Shown: positions 34,067-43,239 of the stretch, piece after piece
How the letters are laid out: every line of letters starts with the position of its first letter
How positions within the stretch are numbered: the stretch's first letter is position 1
Origin: Nocardiopsis coralli
GTDB lineage: Bacteria; Actinomycetota; Actinomycetes; Streptosporangiales; Streptosporangiaceae
Assembly: GCF_014892575.1 (NCBI RefSeq)
Contig: NZ_JADBGI010000005.1
Location: forward strand, 124,001-188,000
Length of the DNA: 64,000 bases
Direction: 5' to 3'
Made by a program: the position numbers and the translations under genes
Notes under the pieces: generated by a model
Told to the model about the DNA's origin: nothing
What the model saw: only the letters and a program-made list of their open reading frames with translations
Database searches by the model: none

Positions 34067-36004
34067 ATGTCCGTCGAAAGCCTCTTCCCGCGCCTGGAGC
34101 CTCTTCTGTCCCGGGTGAGCAAGCCGATCCAGTACGTCGGCGGTGAGCTCAACTCCGTGGTCAAGGACTGGGATGAGACGCAGGTCCGCTGGGCGCTCAT
34201 GTACCCGGACGCCTACGAGGTCGGGGTCCCCAACCAGGGCGTGCAGATCCTCTACGAGGTCCTCAACGAACAGGAGGGCGTCCTGGCCGAACGCACCTAC
34301 GCGGTGTGGTCGGACATGGAGGAGCTCATGCGCGAGCACGGGATCCCCCACTTCACCGTCGACGGCCACCGCCCGGTCGGCGCCTTCGACATCCTCGGGG
34401 TCAGCTTCGCCAGCGAGATGGGCTACACGAACCTGCTCACCGCCCTCGATCTGGCCGGGATCCCCCGCTACGCCGAGGGGCGCACGGACGAGCACCCCGT
34501 CGTGCTGGCCGGTGGGCACTCCGCCTTCAACCCCGAACCCATCGCCCCGTTCCTCGACGCGGCGGTCCTGGGCGACGGTGAGGAGATCAGCCTCGCCATC
34601 AACGAGATCGTGCGCGAGTTCAAGGAGGAGGGCGAGCCCGGCGGCCGCGACGGCCTGCTGCTGCGCCTGGCCGAGACCGGCGGGGTCTACGTCCCGCGCT
34701 TCTACGACGTGGAGTACCACGAGGACGGCCGCATCGCCGCCTACACCCCGAACCGTCCCGGGGTGCCGCCGGTCGTGCAGAAGCACACCGTCATGGACCT
34801 CGACAAGTGGCCGTACCCGAAGAAGCCCATCGTGCCCACGGCCGAGTCGGTGCACGAGCGCTACAGCGTGGAGATCTTCCGCGGCTGCACGCGCGGGTGC
34901 CGGTTCTGCCAGGCCGGGATGATCACCCGCCCGGTGCGCGAGCGCAACAAGGAGACCGTGACCGAGATGGTCCAGGAGGGCGTGAAGAACTCCGGGTTCC
35001 AGGAGGTCGGTCTGCTCTCGCTCTCCAGCGCCGACCACAGCGAGATCGGCGGTATCGCCAAGGGGCTCGCCGACCGCTACGAGGGCACCAACACGGGCCT
35101 GTCGCTGCCCTCCACCCGCGTGGACGCCTTCAACATCGACCTGGCCAACGAGCTCACCCGCAACGGGCGGCGTTCCGGCCTGACCTTCGCGCCCGAGGGC
35201 GGCAGCGAGCGCATGCGCCGGGTCATCAACAAGATGGTCACCGAGGCCGACCTCATCCGTACCGTCACCGCCGCGTTCGAGGCGGGGTGGCGCCAGGTCA
35301 AGCTGTACTTCATGTGCGGGCTGCCCACCGAGGAGGACGAGGACGTCCTGGCCATCGCCGGCCTGGCCACGGAGGTGATCCGGACCGGGCGCGAGGTCAC
35401 CGGGCGCAAGGACATCCGCTGCACCGTCTCCATCGGCGGGTTCGTGCCCAAGCCCCAGACCCCGTTCCAGTGGGCGGGCCAGACCCCGTACCAGGACGTG
35501 GACTCCCGCCTGCGCAAGCTGCGCGACGCCCTGCGCGGCGACCGCAAGTACGGCAAGTCCGTGGGCCTGCGGTACCACGAGGGACGCCCCTCCATCATCG
35601 AGGGCCTGCTCTCGCGCGGGGACCGCCGGGTCGCGGCGGTCATCGAGGAGGTCTGGAACGCCGGCGGGCGCTTCGACGGCTGGAGCGAGCACTTCTCGTA
35701 TGAACGCTGGGAGAAGGCCGCCGAGGCCGCGCTGGCCGGCCAGGCGGTGGACCTGGACTGGTTCACCACCCGCGAGCGCGACGAGGACGAGGTCCTGCCC
35801 TGGGACCACCTCGACGCCGGGCTCGACCGGGACTGGCTGTGGCAGGACTGGCAGGACTCCCTGCACGGCGAGGAGTCGCTGGAGGTCGACGACTGCCGCT
35901 GGAACCCCTGCTACGACTGCGGGGTCTGCCCCAGCATGGGCACGGAGATCCAGATCAACACCCCCGCGGAGGGCCGCCCGATGCTGCCGCTGACGGTGGT
36001 CTGA
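34067..36004 (+). CDS. TIGR03960-family B12-binding radical SAM protein
   Basis: A 645-residue radical SAM enzyme. An N-terminal B12-binding-like domain (about 1-210) precedes the radical SAM core with the [4Fe-4S] motif CTRGCRFC (Cys274, Cys278, Cys281), and a C-terminal Cys-containing region ends CRWNPCYDCGVC. The neighbouring gene encodes the TIGR03936 partner, which in other bacteria is often fused to or next to this protein. Substrate is unknown; a link to RNA or translation is suspected from the fixed position before rne-rplU-rpmA. ATG 34067 is preferred over TTG 34034. Confidence 0.9.
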   Translation: MSVESLFPRLEPLLSRVSKPIQYVGGELNSVVKDWDETQVRWALMYPDAYEVGVPNQGVQILYEVLNEQEGVLAERTYAVWSDMEELMREHGIPHFTVDGHRPVGAFDILGVSFASEMGYTNLLTALDLAGIPRYAEGRTDEHPVVLAGGHSAFNPEPIAPFLDAAVLGDGEEISLAINEIVREFKEEGEPGGRDGLLLRLAETGGVYVPRFYDVEYHEDGRIAAYTPNRPGVPPVVQKHTVMDLDKWPYPKKPIVPTAESVHERYSVEIFRGCTRGCRFCQAGMITRPVRERNKETVTEMVQEGVKNSGFQEVGLLSLSSADHSEIGGIAKGLADRYEGTNTGLSLPSTRVDAFNIDLANELTRNGRRSGLTFAPEGGSERMRRVINKMVTEADLIRTVTAAFEAGWRQVKLYFMCGLPTEEDEDVLAIAGLATEVIRTGREVTGRKDIRCTVSIGGFVPKPQTPFQWAGQTPYQDVDSRLRKLRDALRGDRKYGKSVGLRYHEGRPSIIEGLLSRGDRRVAAVIEEVWNAGGRFDGWSEHFSYERWEKAAEAALAGQAVDLDWFTTRERDEDEVLPWDHLDAGLDRDWLWQDWQDSLHGEESLEVDDCRWNPCYDCGVCPSMGTEIQINTPAEGRPMLPLTVV

Positions 36005-36033
36005 GCCCGGGCGCGACGGGCGTACACACGAGA

Positions 36034-36066
36034 ACGGCCCCCGGTCCGAGATGGACCGGGGGCCGT
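36034..36066 (+). terminator. terminator after the radical SAM gene
   Basis: A perfect 14-bp stem (36034-36047 with 36053-36066) with loop GAGAT, 30 nt after the stop codon. Confidence 0.85.
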
Positions 36067-36090
36067 CGCTGTCCTGGGAGGGCGGAGCTG

Positions 36091-36184
36091 TAGACTTCGC
36101 GCCCTGAGGAGCCCGCCTGCCCCACGGGGAGGCGGGCGAAGGAGGAAGGGTACGGCCCGGCGCCCCGCTCGCGCCGGGCCGTAC
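36091..36184 (+). ncRNA. candidate small non-coding RNA with its own terminator
   Basis: A -10-like TAGACT (36091-36096) follows the terminator of the preceding gene. It is followed by a hairpin GCCCGCCT...AGGCGGGC (36111-36137), a purine-rich GAAGGAGGAAGG segment, and a perfect 14-bp terminator stem (36150-36163 with 36171-36184). There is no coding frame. A transcript of ~80 nt from about 36103 would be free-standing between two genes. Alternatively this is leader sequence of the next gene. No family is recognised. Confidence 0.35.
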
Positions 36185-36365
36185 GTGTAATAAGACTCGC
36201 GGGGTGCGCCGGGGGTTGCCATCCTCAGCAGATTTTCTCCGGATTTTTTTGTGCGGCCCCCGCGTTCCCTCGGTGAACACCGGTTCGAACCCGGTCCGGG
36301 TCGGGAGGGACTTTTCGATCCCAGGTCAGTGGGGGAGATACCGGTATGCGTAGTCCTGTTGGCGC
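36185..36365 (+). other. non-coding stretch with T-run and T-arm-like sequence
   Basis: A run of seven T (36244-36250) is rare for this genome. ACCGG-TTCGAAC-CCGGT (from about 36276) folds like a tRNA T-arm, but no matching acceptor, D or anticodon arms exist upstream. No gene or clear promoter is seen. Confidence 0.4.
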
Positions 36366-37331
36366 ATGTGCACCGCGGTGCCCCGTACGCTGAACAGGAC
36401 GAGGAACAGCCCCTTCAGGTCGCCGGACGGCCTCACAGAGCGGGCACAGAGGAAAGGAGTTGAGCTGCCCCCCGCACCCGAGGGCACCACCTCACCCTCC
36501 ACCACCACACCCGGACACCGGCTTCGTGTCCGCTACGCCAAGCGCGGGCGCATGAGGTTCGCCAGCCACAGGGACATCGCCCGGGCGCTCGAGCGCGCCC
36601 TGCGTCGGGCCTCCGTGCCCGTGGCGTTCTCCCAGGGCTTCTCACCTCACCCCAAGATCTCCTACACCGGAGCGGCACCCACCGGCGTGGCCAGCGAGGC
36701 CGAGTACCTCGAACTCACTCTGGCCGAGGAGCGACCGCCCGAGAGCGTGCGCGCCGGCCTCGACGCGGCGATGCCCGACGGGATCGACATCGTGGAGGCC
36801 GTCGAGGCGCGCACACCGGGGCTCGCCGATCGGCTGCAGGCATCACTCTGGATGGTGGAACTGGCCGGCGTCGGCCCCGACGACGCCGCCGAGGCGGTGG
36901 CCGCCTACATGGCCGCCGACAGCGTCGAGGTGGAACGCGTGACCAAGAAGGGCCGCCGCCGTTTCGACACCCGGTCTGCGGTGGTGGACATCGACGTGTC
37001 GGGCGACACCGCTGAGCCGGAGCCAGAGGGACGACACGCGGCATATGCCATACTTCGTATGGTCGTACGGCACACGCAACCTGCTGTCCGACCCGACGAC
37101 GTGCTGACCGGCCTCCGCCGAGTGGCCGACCTCGCGCCGCCGTCATCGACCTCGATGACCCGGCTGGCGCAGGGGCCGCTGGACGAGCCGACAGGTGCGA
37201 TCGCCGACCCGCTCACCGTGGACCGGACCGACGCTCGGGCGACGAACCCCGGTACCGCGGACCCGTACGCCGAGGAGCGGCGCGACAACGCACCACAGCC
37301 GTCGGCGTCCACGACGGGGCTTTCGCAATGA
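36366..37331 (+). CDS. TIGR03936-family radical-SAM-linked protein (DUF2344)
   Basis: A protein of up to 321 residues; the conserved DUF2344 domain begins at HRLRVRYAKRGRMRFASHRD (about residue 51) and runs to about 255, with the characteristic FSQGFSPHPKISY. The last ~70 residues are low-complexity. The start is uncertain: ATG 36366 is the longest frame and could be leaderless, while AGGAG at 36455-36459 would instead serve an unusual CTG at 36465. It is the usual partner of the TIGR03960 protein upstream. Function is unknown. Confidence 0.8.
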   Translation: MCTAVPRTLNRTRNSPFRSPDGLTERAQRKGVELPPAPEGTTSPSTTTPGHRLRVRYAKRGRMRFASHRDIARALERALRRASVPVAFSQGFSPHPKISYTGAAPTGVASEAEYLELTLAEERPPESVRAGLDAAMPDGIDIVEAVEARTPGLADRLQASLWMVELAGVGPDDAAEAVAAYMAADSVEVERVTKKGRRRFDTRSAVVDIDVSGDTAEPEPEGRHAAYAILRMVVRHTQPAVRPDDVLTGLRRVADLAPPSSTSMTRLAQGPLDEPTGAIADPLTVDRTDARATNPGTADPYAEERRDNAPQPSASTTGLSQ

Positions 37332-37489
37332 ACGGCCCCGTGGAAGGGGAACGTGGACGTGACCACAGGACTTTGCCCGGGGGCACACAGGTGCCGCCGG
37401 CGCTGACACAGCGACGACAGTTCTCGTGAGGCGGCGCAGGGACCGAGAGGCCCCTGCGCGCCCGGGAACTTTGACGGGAGACCGCCCGG

Positions 37490-40400
37490 ATGCTCGACAA
37501 CGAGCCCACGAACGGTGCCGACGGCACCGCGGGTACAACTGAAACGACCGACCACGGCGCGGGTACACCGGCCGAGGGGAACGGCGGGGTGCGCGTCTCT
37601 GCGCCGCCCGCGGGCAAGGGCGCTCGCCGCGCCGCCGGCCCTCCCCCCGAGCCCGACGAGATCTTCTCGCCGCCGTCGACCGACCGCGTCACCTCCATCG
37701 CCGGTTCCGGTGAGGGCGGCACGGTCAAGACCTCTGTGAGCACCCCCGCCTCGGGCCGTCGCACCGTGCGTGCGGCGGGCAGCCCCGCCGAGGCGCCTGC
37801 CGCGCGTACGAGCACGGCCGGTGCGAAGAAGCGCTCCGACAAGCGTGAGAGCGCCGCCGAGGACAAGACCGCCGACAAGCCCCGCCGCGAGAGCGCGGAC
37901 GAGGCACAGCGCTCCGAGAAGGCCCAGCGGGAGCCCGCCGGGAAGAAGCAGCGGGGCAGGAAGAAGGAGCAGGAGGCCGACCGGGCCCCCGCCCCGGAGG
38001 AGACGGCCGACGAGGACACGTCGGAGGAGGGCTCCGCCCAGCCCGGCACCCTGTTCCAGCCGCCGAGCACGCTCTTCCAGCCGCCGGTCGCCACGGCGCG
38101 CGCGACCAGGGCCGCAGCGCCCCCGGAACAGCCCGGCAAGGACGAGAGCGCCGAAGAGGCCTCCGGGGACGACACCGGCTCCGCCGACCAGGACCACGAC
38201 AACGACCACGACGGTGACGACGCCGGCGAGGAGCGCGGTGGACGCCGCCGTCGCCGCCGGGGCGGACGCGGTCGCGGCCGTTCCCGCACGGGTGAGAACG
38301 AGGGCCAGGACGCCCCCTCGGACGAGTCGGCGAAGAACGAGGGCGGCAAGGGCGAGAGCGACCGTTCCGCCGACGACAAGAAGAACACCTCCGGCCCCGA
38401 CCAGGGTTCCAAGGACGACGAGGGCGACGACAACGGCAGCCGCCGCCGGCGCCGCCGTCGCCGCCGTTCCGGCACGGGCGGCGGTGACGGTTCCACCAAC
38501 GACGACCCGCCGAACACCGTGGTCAAGGTGCGCGAGCCGCGCCCGGAGAAGCCCATCGAGGACGAGGTCCAGGCGGTCCGTGGATCCACGCGCCTGGAGG
38601 CCAAGAAGCAGCGCCGCCGCGAGGGCCGCGAGCAGGGCCGCCGCCGCGCCCCCATCGTGACCGAGTCGGAGTTCCTGGCCCGGCGCGAGGCGGTCAAGCG
38701 CGACCTGGTGGTCCGCCGGACCGGCGACCGCACGCAGATCGCGGTCATGGAGGACGACGTCCTGGTCGAGCACCACGTCGACCGCGCGAGCCACCGTTCC
38801 TACGTCGGCAACGTGTACCTCGGCCGTGTGCAGAACGTGCTGCCCTCGATGGAGGCGGCCTTCGTCGACATCGGCAAGGGGCGCAACGCCGTCCTGTACG
38901 CCGGCGAGGTCAACTGGGACGTGCTCGGCGTCGAGGGACAGCCCAAGCGCATCGAGTCGGTGCTCAAGTCCGGCCAGTCGGTCCTGGTGCAGGTCACCAA
39001 GGACCCGGTCGGCCACAAGGGCGCCCGCCTGACCAGCCAGATCAGCCTGCCCGGCCGCTACCTCGTGTACGTGCCCGGCGGTTCGATGACCGGCATCAGC
39101 CGCAAGCTCCCGGACAAGGAGCGTGCGCGCCTCAAGCAGATCCTCAAGAAGGTCATGCCCGCCGACGCCGGTGTGATCGTGCGCACCGCCGCCGAGGGCG
39201 CCAGCGAGGAGGAGCTGGAGCGCGACATCACGCGCCTGGCCAAGCAGTGGGACTCCATCCAGCGCAAGTCGAAGTCCAACACCGCGCCCGCGCTGCTCAA
39301 CAGCGAGCCCGACCTGACCATCCGGGTCGTGCGCGACGTGTTCAACGAGGACTTCTCCAGCCTGGTGGTCTCCGGCGAGGAGGCCTGGGAGACCGTCCAC
39401 GAGTACGTGGACTACGTCGCCCCGAACCTGGCCGAGCGCCTCTCGCACTGGACCGAGGACCGCGACGTCTTCTCCGCCTACCGAATCGACGAGCAGATCA
39501 ACAAGGCCCTGGAACGCAAGGTCTGGCTGCCCAGCGGCGGATCGCTCATCATCGACCGCACCGAGGCGATGACGGTCGTGGACGTCAACACCGGTAAGTT
39601 CACCGGCCAGGGCGGCAACCTCGAGGAGACCGTCACCAAGAACAACCTCGAGGCGGCCGAGGAGATCGTGCGCCAGCTGCGGCTGCGCGACGTCGGCGGC
39701 ATCATCGTCATCGACTTCATCGACATGGTCCTGGAGTCCAACCGGGACCTCGTGCTGCGCCGGATGCTGGAGTGCCTCTCCCGCGACCGCACCAAGCACC
39801 AGGTGGCCGAGGTCACCTCGCTGGGTCTGGTGCAGATGACCCGCAAGCGTGTGGGGCAGGGGCTGCTCGAGGCCTTCTCCCACACCTGCGAGCACTGCAA
39901 CGGCCGCGGGGTGCTGGTCGCCGAGGAGCCGGTCGAGAACAAGGGCGGCAACGGCGGCGGCCGCAAGAAGAAGAACAAGGGCAAGGGCGACGCCGAGGCC
40001 TCCTCCGAGAAGGGCGGCAAGGCCGAGGACAAGGGCGGCAAGGACAAGGCCGACCAGGGCGAGAAGGCGGACCAGGGGTCCGACAAGCCCGGCGGCAAGG
40101 GTTCCAAGGCCGACAAGGGCGCCAAGGCGGAGAAGGTCGAGCAGCAGGCCGAGGACGCCGGTTCCGGGTCCGAGGCGGCCGAGCAGGCCGACGAGGCGCC
40201 CTCCGGCAAGAAGTCCAAGGGCCGCTCCAGGTCGGCCAAGGGCTCCGGCAAGAAGGCCGCCGCTGCCGCCGAGGAGTCCAAGGACGAGGGCGCCGGGGAG
40301 CAGGGCTCCGCCGATGGCGGGGACGAGCAGGCCGCACCCGTCGAGGAGGCGCCCGCCAAGCGGTCCCGCAAGCGTTCCACCCGGTCCAAGAAGGCCGCCG

Positions 40401-40690
40401 AGGCCGACCGGGCCTCCGAGACCGAACAGGTCACGGAGGAGAACACCGACAACGGCGCCGCCCCCGCCGAGGCCGAGGAGGCGCCCACCAAGCGCACCCG
40501 CAGGCGCACCACACGTTCGTCCGCGCGCAGCACGGGCGACGAGGGTGCGGACTCGGGCGAGGCCGAGGGATCGGTCTCCGAGGCCCCCGCGGCCGACGGT
40601 GACGACGAGGCCGCCGAGCGGCCCAAGCGGCGCCGTACCCGCCGCACCAGGACGGCGGCCTCCGCGGGGAGCACCGCCGACGCCGGCTGA
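37490..40690 (+). CDS. rne: ribonuclease E/G
   Basis: A 1066-residue endoribonuclease of the RNase E/G family, processing rRNA and mRNA. The catalytic region is central (about 390-815): an S1 domain (SYVGNVYLGRVQNVLPSMEAAF begins it), catalytic Asp residues in VVDVNTGKFTG and VIDFIDMV, and the Zn-link CEHC (Cys800, Cys803). It is flanked by two long low-complexity arms, residues 1-390 and 815-1066, rich in Glu, Lys, Ala and RRRRRR-type clusters. This two-arm layout is the actinobacterial form. GGGAGA precedes ATG 37490. Confidence 0.93.
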   Translation: MLDNEPTNGADGTAGTTETTDHGAGTPAEGNGGVRVSAPPAGKGARRAAGPPPEPDEIFSPPSTDRVTSIAGSGEGGTVKTSVSTPASGRRTVRAAGSPAEAPAARTSTAGAKKRSDKRESAAEDKTADKPRRESADEAQRSEKAQREPAGKKQRGRKKEQEADRAPAPEETADEDTSEEGSAQPGTLFQPPSTLFQPPVATARATRAAAPPEQPGKDESAEEASGDDTGSADQDHDNDHDGDDAGEERGGRRRRRRGGRGRGRSRTGENEGQDAPSDESAKNEGGKGESDRSADDKKNTSGPDQGSKDDEGDDNGSRRRRRRRRRSGTGGGDGSTNDDPPNTVVKVREPRPEKPIEDEVQAVRGSTRLEAKKQRRREGREQGRRRAPIVTESEFLARREAVKRDLVVRRTGDRTQIAVMEDDVLVEHHVDRASHRSYVGNVYLGRVQNVLPSMEAAFVDIGKGRNAVLYAGEVNWDVLGVEGQPKRIESVLKSGQSVLVQVTKDPVGHKGARLTSQISLPGRYLVYVPGGSMTGISRKLPDKERARLKQILKKVMPADAGVIVRTAAEGASEEELERDITRLAKQWDSIQRKSKSNTAPALLNSEPDLTIRVVRDVFNEDFSSLVVSGEEAWETVHEYVDYVAPNLAERLSHWTEDRDVFSAYRIDEQINKALERKVWLPSGGSLIIDRTEAMTVVDVNTGKFTGQGGNLEETVTKNNLEAAEEIVRQLRLRDVGGIIVIDFIDMVLESNRDLVLRRMLECLSRDRTKHQVAEVTSLGLVQMTRKRVGQGLLEAFSHTCEHCNGRGVLVAEEPVENKGGNGGGRKKKNKGKGDAEASSEKGGKAEDKGGKDKADQGEKADQGSDKPGGKGSKADKGAKAEKVEQQAEDAGSGSEAAEQADEAPSGKKSKGRSRSAKGSGKKAAAAAEESKDEGAGEQGSADGGDEQAAPVEEAPAKRSRKRSTRSKKAAEADRASETEQVTEENTDNGAAPAEAEEAPTKRTRRRTTRSSARSTGDEGADSGEAEGSVSEAPAADGDDEAAERPKRRRTRRTRTAASAGSTADAG

Positions 40691-40709
40691 CCGGCGCTGG
40701 AGAAGACCA

Positions 40710-40741
40710 GGTCCGGGCCGGGTGTGACCCCGGTCCGGACC
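40710..40741 (+). terminator. rne terminator
   Basis: A 13-bp stem (40710-40722 with 40729-40741, one G-U) lies 19 nt past the rne stop. Confidence 0.65.
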
Positions 40742-41067
40742 ACGGTCCGATGTGCGGGCCTGTGGTGGGGCAGTGGTAACCTGGTGGACGGTGCGTCGGC
40801 GCGCTCCACGTGAACGCGCGCCCCGACACCGAAGTGCTCTCCACGCAGGGTTTGTTTCCCTCAGATCCCCGCGCCCCGCTACAGGCGATCAGTGGATCGT
40901 GGAACGAGGCTTCCCTCCACCCCTTCGGTGGGGTGATTCCTCCCGGTCAGGCCCGCACAGGGCACGACCGGACCCAGGACCCCGGGTCTCGGGCCCCGTG
41001 CAGGGGTTGGTCCCGGGGATGGTCCCGAGCGCAGTATTCGTTGAGCGAGCAGGAAGAGAGTTACCCG
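40742..41067 (+). other. rplU leader and promoter region
   Basis: A gene-free region of ~325 nt. A -10-like TAACCT (about 40776) could start the rplU-rpmA transcript, giving a leader of roughly 280 nt. Several G/C-rich inverted repeats are visible (for example around 40930-40990), so an autoregulatory ribosomal protein leader is possible, but I cannot match it to a described L21 leader. Confidence 0.35.
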
Positions 41068-41379
41068 GTGTACGCGATCGTGCGAGCGGGCGGCCGACAG
41101 GAGAAGGTGTCCGTCGATGACGTCCTGAACATCGACAAGGTCACCGAGGAGACCGGCGCCACCATCACGTGGCAGCCCATCCTCGTCGTCGAGGACGGCA
41201 GTGTGATCACCGAGGCCGACAAGCTGAGCGGCTACTCGGTCACGGCTGAGGTCCTGGGCGAGACCAAGGGCCCCAAGATCAACATCATCAAGTACAAGAA
41301 CAAGACCGGTTACAAGAAGCGTCTGGGCCACCGCCAGAAGCACACCCAGGTGCGCGTCACCGGTATCTCGGCGAAGTAG
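41068..41379 (+). CDS. rplU: 50S ribosomal protein L21
   Basis: A 103-residue L21 beginning [14 protein letters not shown] and containing the typical [21 protein letters not shown] segment near the C-terminus. GTG 41068 is used because the family starts there; a TTG eight codons upstream is in frame but lacks a ribosome site. It is followed by rpmA after 13 nt, forming the standard L21-L27 pair. Confidence 0.96.
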   Translation: MYAIVRAGGRQEKVSVDDVLNIDKVTEETGATITWQPILVVEDGSVITEADKLSGYSVTAEVLGETKGPKINIIKYKNKTGYKKRLGHRQKHTQVRVTGISAK

Positions 41380-41392
41380 GAGGACTGGGGAC

Positions 41393-41647
41393 ATGGCCAG
41401 TAAGAAGGGTGTTTCTTCCAGCCGGAACGGCCGCGATTCCAACGCCAAGCGCCTCGGCGTGAAGCGCTTCGGCGGCCAGAACGTCGCTGCCGGTGAGATC
41501 CTGGTCCGCCAGCGCGGCACCAAGTTCCACCCGGGCGCGAACGTCGGCCGCGGCGGCGACGACACGCTGTTCGCGCTCGTCGGCGGCGAGGTCGCGTTCG
41601 GCAACCACCGCGGCCGCAAGGCCGTGAACATCGTTCCCGCGAGCTGA
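41393..41647 (+). CDS. rpmA: 50S ribosomal protein L27
   Basis: An 84-residue L27 beginning [16 protein letters not shown] and containing [23 protein letters not shown]. The N-terminus lies near the peptidyl transferase centre. There is no long cleavable N-terminal extension as in Firmicutes. AGGAGG precedes ATG 41393. It is cotranscribed with rplU and ends before a terminator. Confidence 0.97.
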   Translation: MASKKGVSSSRNGRDSNAKRLGVKRFGGQNVAAGEILVRQRGTKFHPGANVGRGGDDTLFALVGGEVAFGNHRGRKAVNIVPAS

Positions 41648-41674
41648 GAGCCGCACGAACGAGACTGATGTCGG

Positions 41675-41705
41675 GAGGCGGGCCAGGGAAACACTGGCCC
41701 GCCTC
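41675..41705 (+). terminator. rplU-rpmA terminator
   Basis: A perfect 12-bp stem (41675-41686 with 41694-41705) with loop GGAAACA, followed by TTGCGTTG. Confidence 0.85.
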
Positions 41706-41777
41706 TTGCGTTGTCACCAGGTGACACACGTGAACGAGCGGGGTCGCACGACGGCCCTATGAGTGACGGGGAGAACC

Positions 41778-43142
41778 ATGCCTGACTTCGTCGACGAGGC
41801 GGCTCTGCAGGTCAGAGCCGGGAACGGCGGGCACGGCTGCGCCTCCGTCCACCGGGAGAAGTTCAAGCCGCTGGGCGGGCCCGACGGTGCCAACGGCGGC
41901 CGCGGCGGTGACGTGATCCTGGAGGTCGACGCCCAGAGCGCGACCCTGCTCGACTACAAGCGCCGCCCCCACCGTGTGGCGCAGAACGGCACGCCCGGCC
42001 AGGGCGGCCACCGCGCCGGTGCCAACGGCGAGAACCTGGTGCTGTACGTCCCGGACGGCACCGTGGTCACCCACCCCGACGGTGAGGTCATCGCCGACCT
42101 GGTCGGCCACGGCACCCGGCTGGTGCTGGCCGAGGGCGGCCGCGGCGGCCTCGGCAACGCCGCGCTGTCCTCCAAGAAGCGCAAGGCCCCCGGCTTCGCC
42201 CTCAAGGGCGAGGAGGGCGAGGCCCTCGACGTGCGCCTGGAGATGAAGACCATCGCCGACGTCGGCCTGGTCGGGTTCCCCAGCGCCGGCAAGTCCTCCC
42301 TCATCGCCGCGATGAGCGCCGCGCGTCCCAAGATCGCCGACTACCCCTTCACCACGCTCATCCCGAACCTGGGTGTGGTCGAGGCCGGCGCCGTGCAGTA
42401 CGTCGTCGCCGACGTTCCGGGCCTCATCCCCGGAGCCAGCGACGGCAAGGGCCTGGGCCTGGAGTTCCTGCGCCACATCGAGCGCTGCTCCACCCTCCTG
42501 CACGTGCTGGACTGCGCGACCTACGAACCCGACCGCGACCCCGTCAGCGACCTGGAGTCCCTCGAGGCCGAGGTCGCCGCGTACGGCGAGCGCACCGGCG
42601 TGGACCTGTCCGACCGCCCGCGCCTGGTCGTGCTCAACAAGGTCGACGTGCCCGACGCCCGCGAGCTCGCCGACATGGTCACGCCCATGCTGACCGAGCG
42701 CGGCTACCGGGTCCTGGAGGCCTCGGCCGCCTCCCGCGAGGGGCTGCGCGAGCTCTCCTTCGCCCTCGCCGAGCAGGTCGCCGCCGCACGTGCCGACGCC
42801 CCGGCGCCCGAGCCCACGCGCGTCGTGCTGCGCCCCAAGGTCATCGGCGACACCCCGTTCGAGGTCGTCGCGCTGGGCGACAACGCCTTCCGGGTGCGTG
42901 GCGACAAGCCCACCCGCTGGGTCGCCCAGACCGACTTCTCCAACGACGAAGCGGTCGGCTACCTCGCCGAGCGCCTCAACCGCCTCGGGATCGAGCAGGA
43001 GCTGGCCAAGCTCGGGGCGAGCGAGGGCGCCGAGGTCTACATCGGCCACGAGGACGACTCCGTGGTCTTCGACTGGGACCCGTCCGCCGACGCCGAGGCG
43101 GTCCCGTCCGGCCCGCGCGGATCCGACGCCCGGCTGGGCTGA
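41778..43142 (+). CDS. obgE: GTPase Obg/CgtA
   Basis: A 454-residue essential GTPase acting in 50S assembly and stress signalling. The Gly-rich Obg fold (about 1-157), the G domain with P-loop [19 protein letters not shown] and NKVD, and a C-terminal OCT domain (about 340-420) are present. ATG 41778 gives the family start MPDFVDEA. The final ~25 acidic residues form a tail. ProB begins 97 nt downstream. Confidence 0.95.
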   Translation: MPDFVDEAALQVRAGNGGHGCASVHREKFKPLGGPDGANGGRGGDVILEVDAQSATLLDYKRRPHRVAQNGTPGQGGHRAGANGENLVLYVPDGTVVTHPDGEVIADLVGHGTRLVLAEGGRGGLGNAALSSKKRKAPGFALKGEEGEALDVRLEMKTIADVGLVGFPSAGKSSLIAAMSAARPKIADYPFTTLIPNLGVVEAGAVQYVVADVPGLIPGASDGKGLGLEFLRHIERCSTLLHVLDCATYEPDRDPVSDLESLEAEVAAYGERTGVDLSDRPRLVVLNKVDVPDARELADMVTPMLTERGYRVLEASAASREGLRELSFALAEQVAAARADAPAPEPTRVVLRPKVIGDTPFEVVALGDNAFRVRGDKPTRWVAQTDFSNDEAVGYLAERLNRLGIEQELAKLGASEGAEVYIGHEDDSVVFDWDPSADAEAVPSGPRGSDARLG

Positions 43143-43239
43143 CCCGCGCGGGGACCCGATCTCCGACACCAGCCGGAACCACGTCAGGTACACGCGCGGC
43201 GCCGGCGCGCCGCGCCACGGATGGAAAGCCCCTCGCACG

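Noticed and set aside
36276..36292. tRNA gene
   Set aside because: Only a T-arm-like hairpin is present; no acceptor, D or anticodon arms can be paired upstream.
36251..36463. 70-codon frame before the TIGR03936 gene
   Set aside because: No ribosome site, starts at the end of a T-run, and overlaps the next gene.
36905..39895. Minus-strand frame of ~1,000 codons antisense to rne
   Set aside because: Low-complexity composition mirrors the charged arms of RNase E; no ribosome site or recognised domain.
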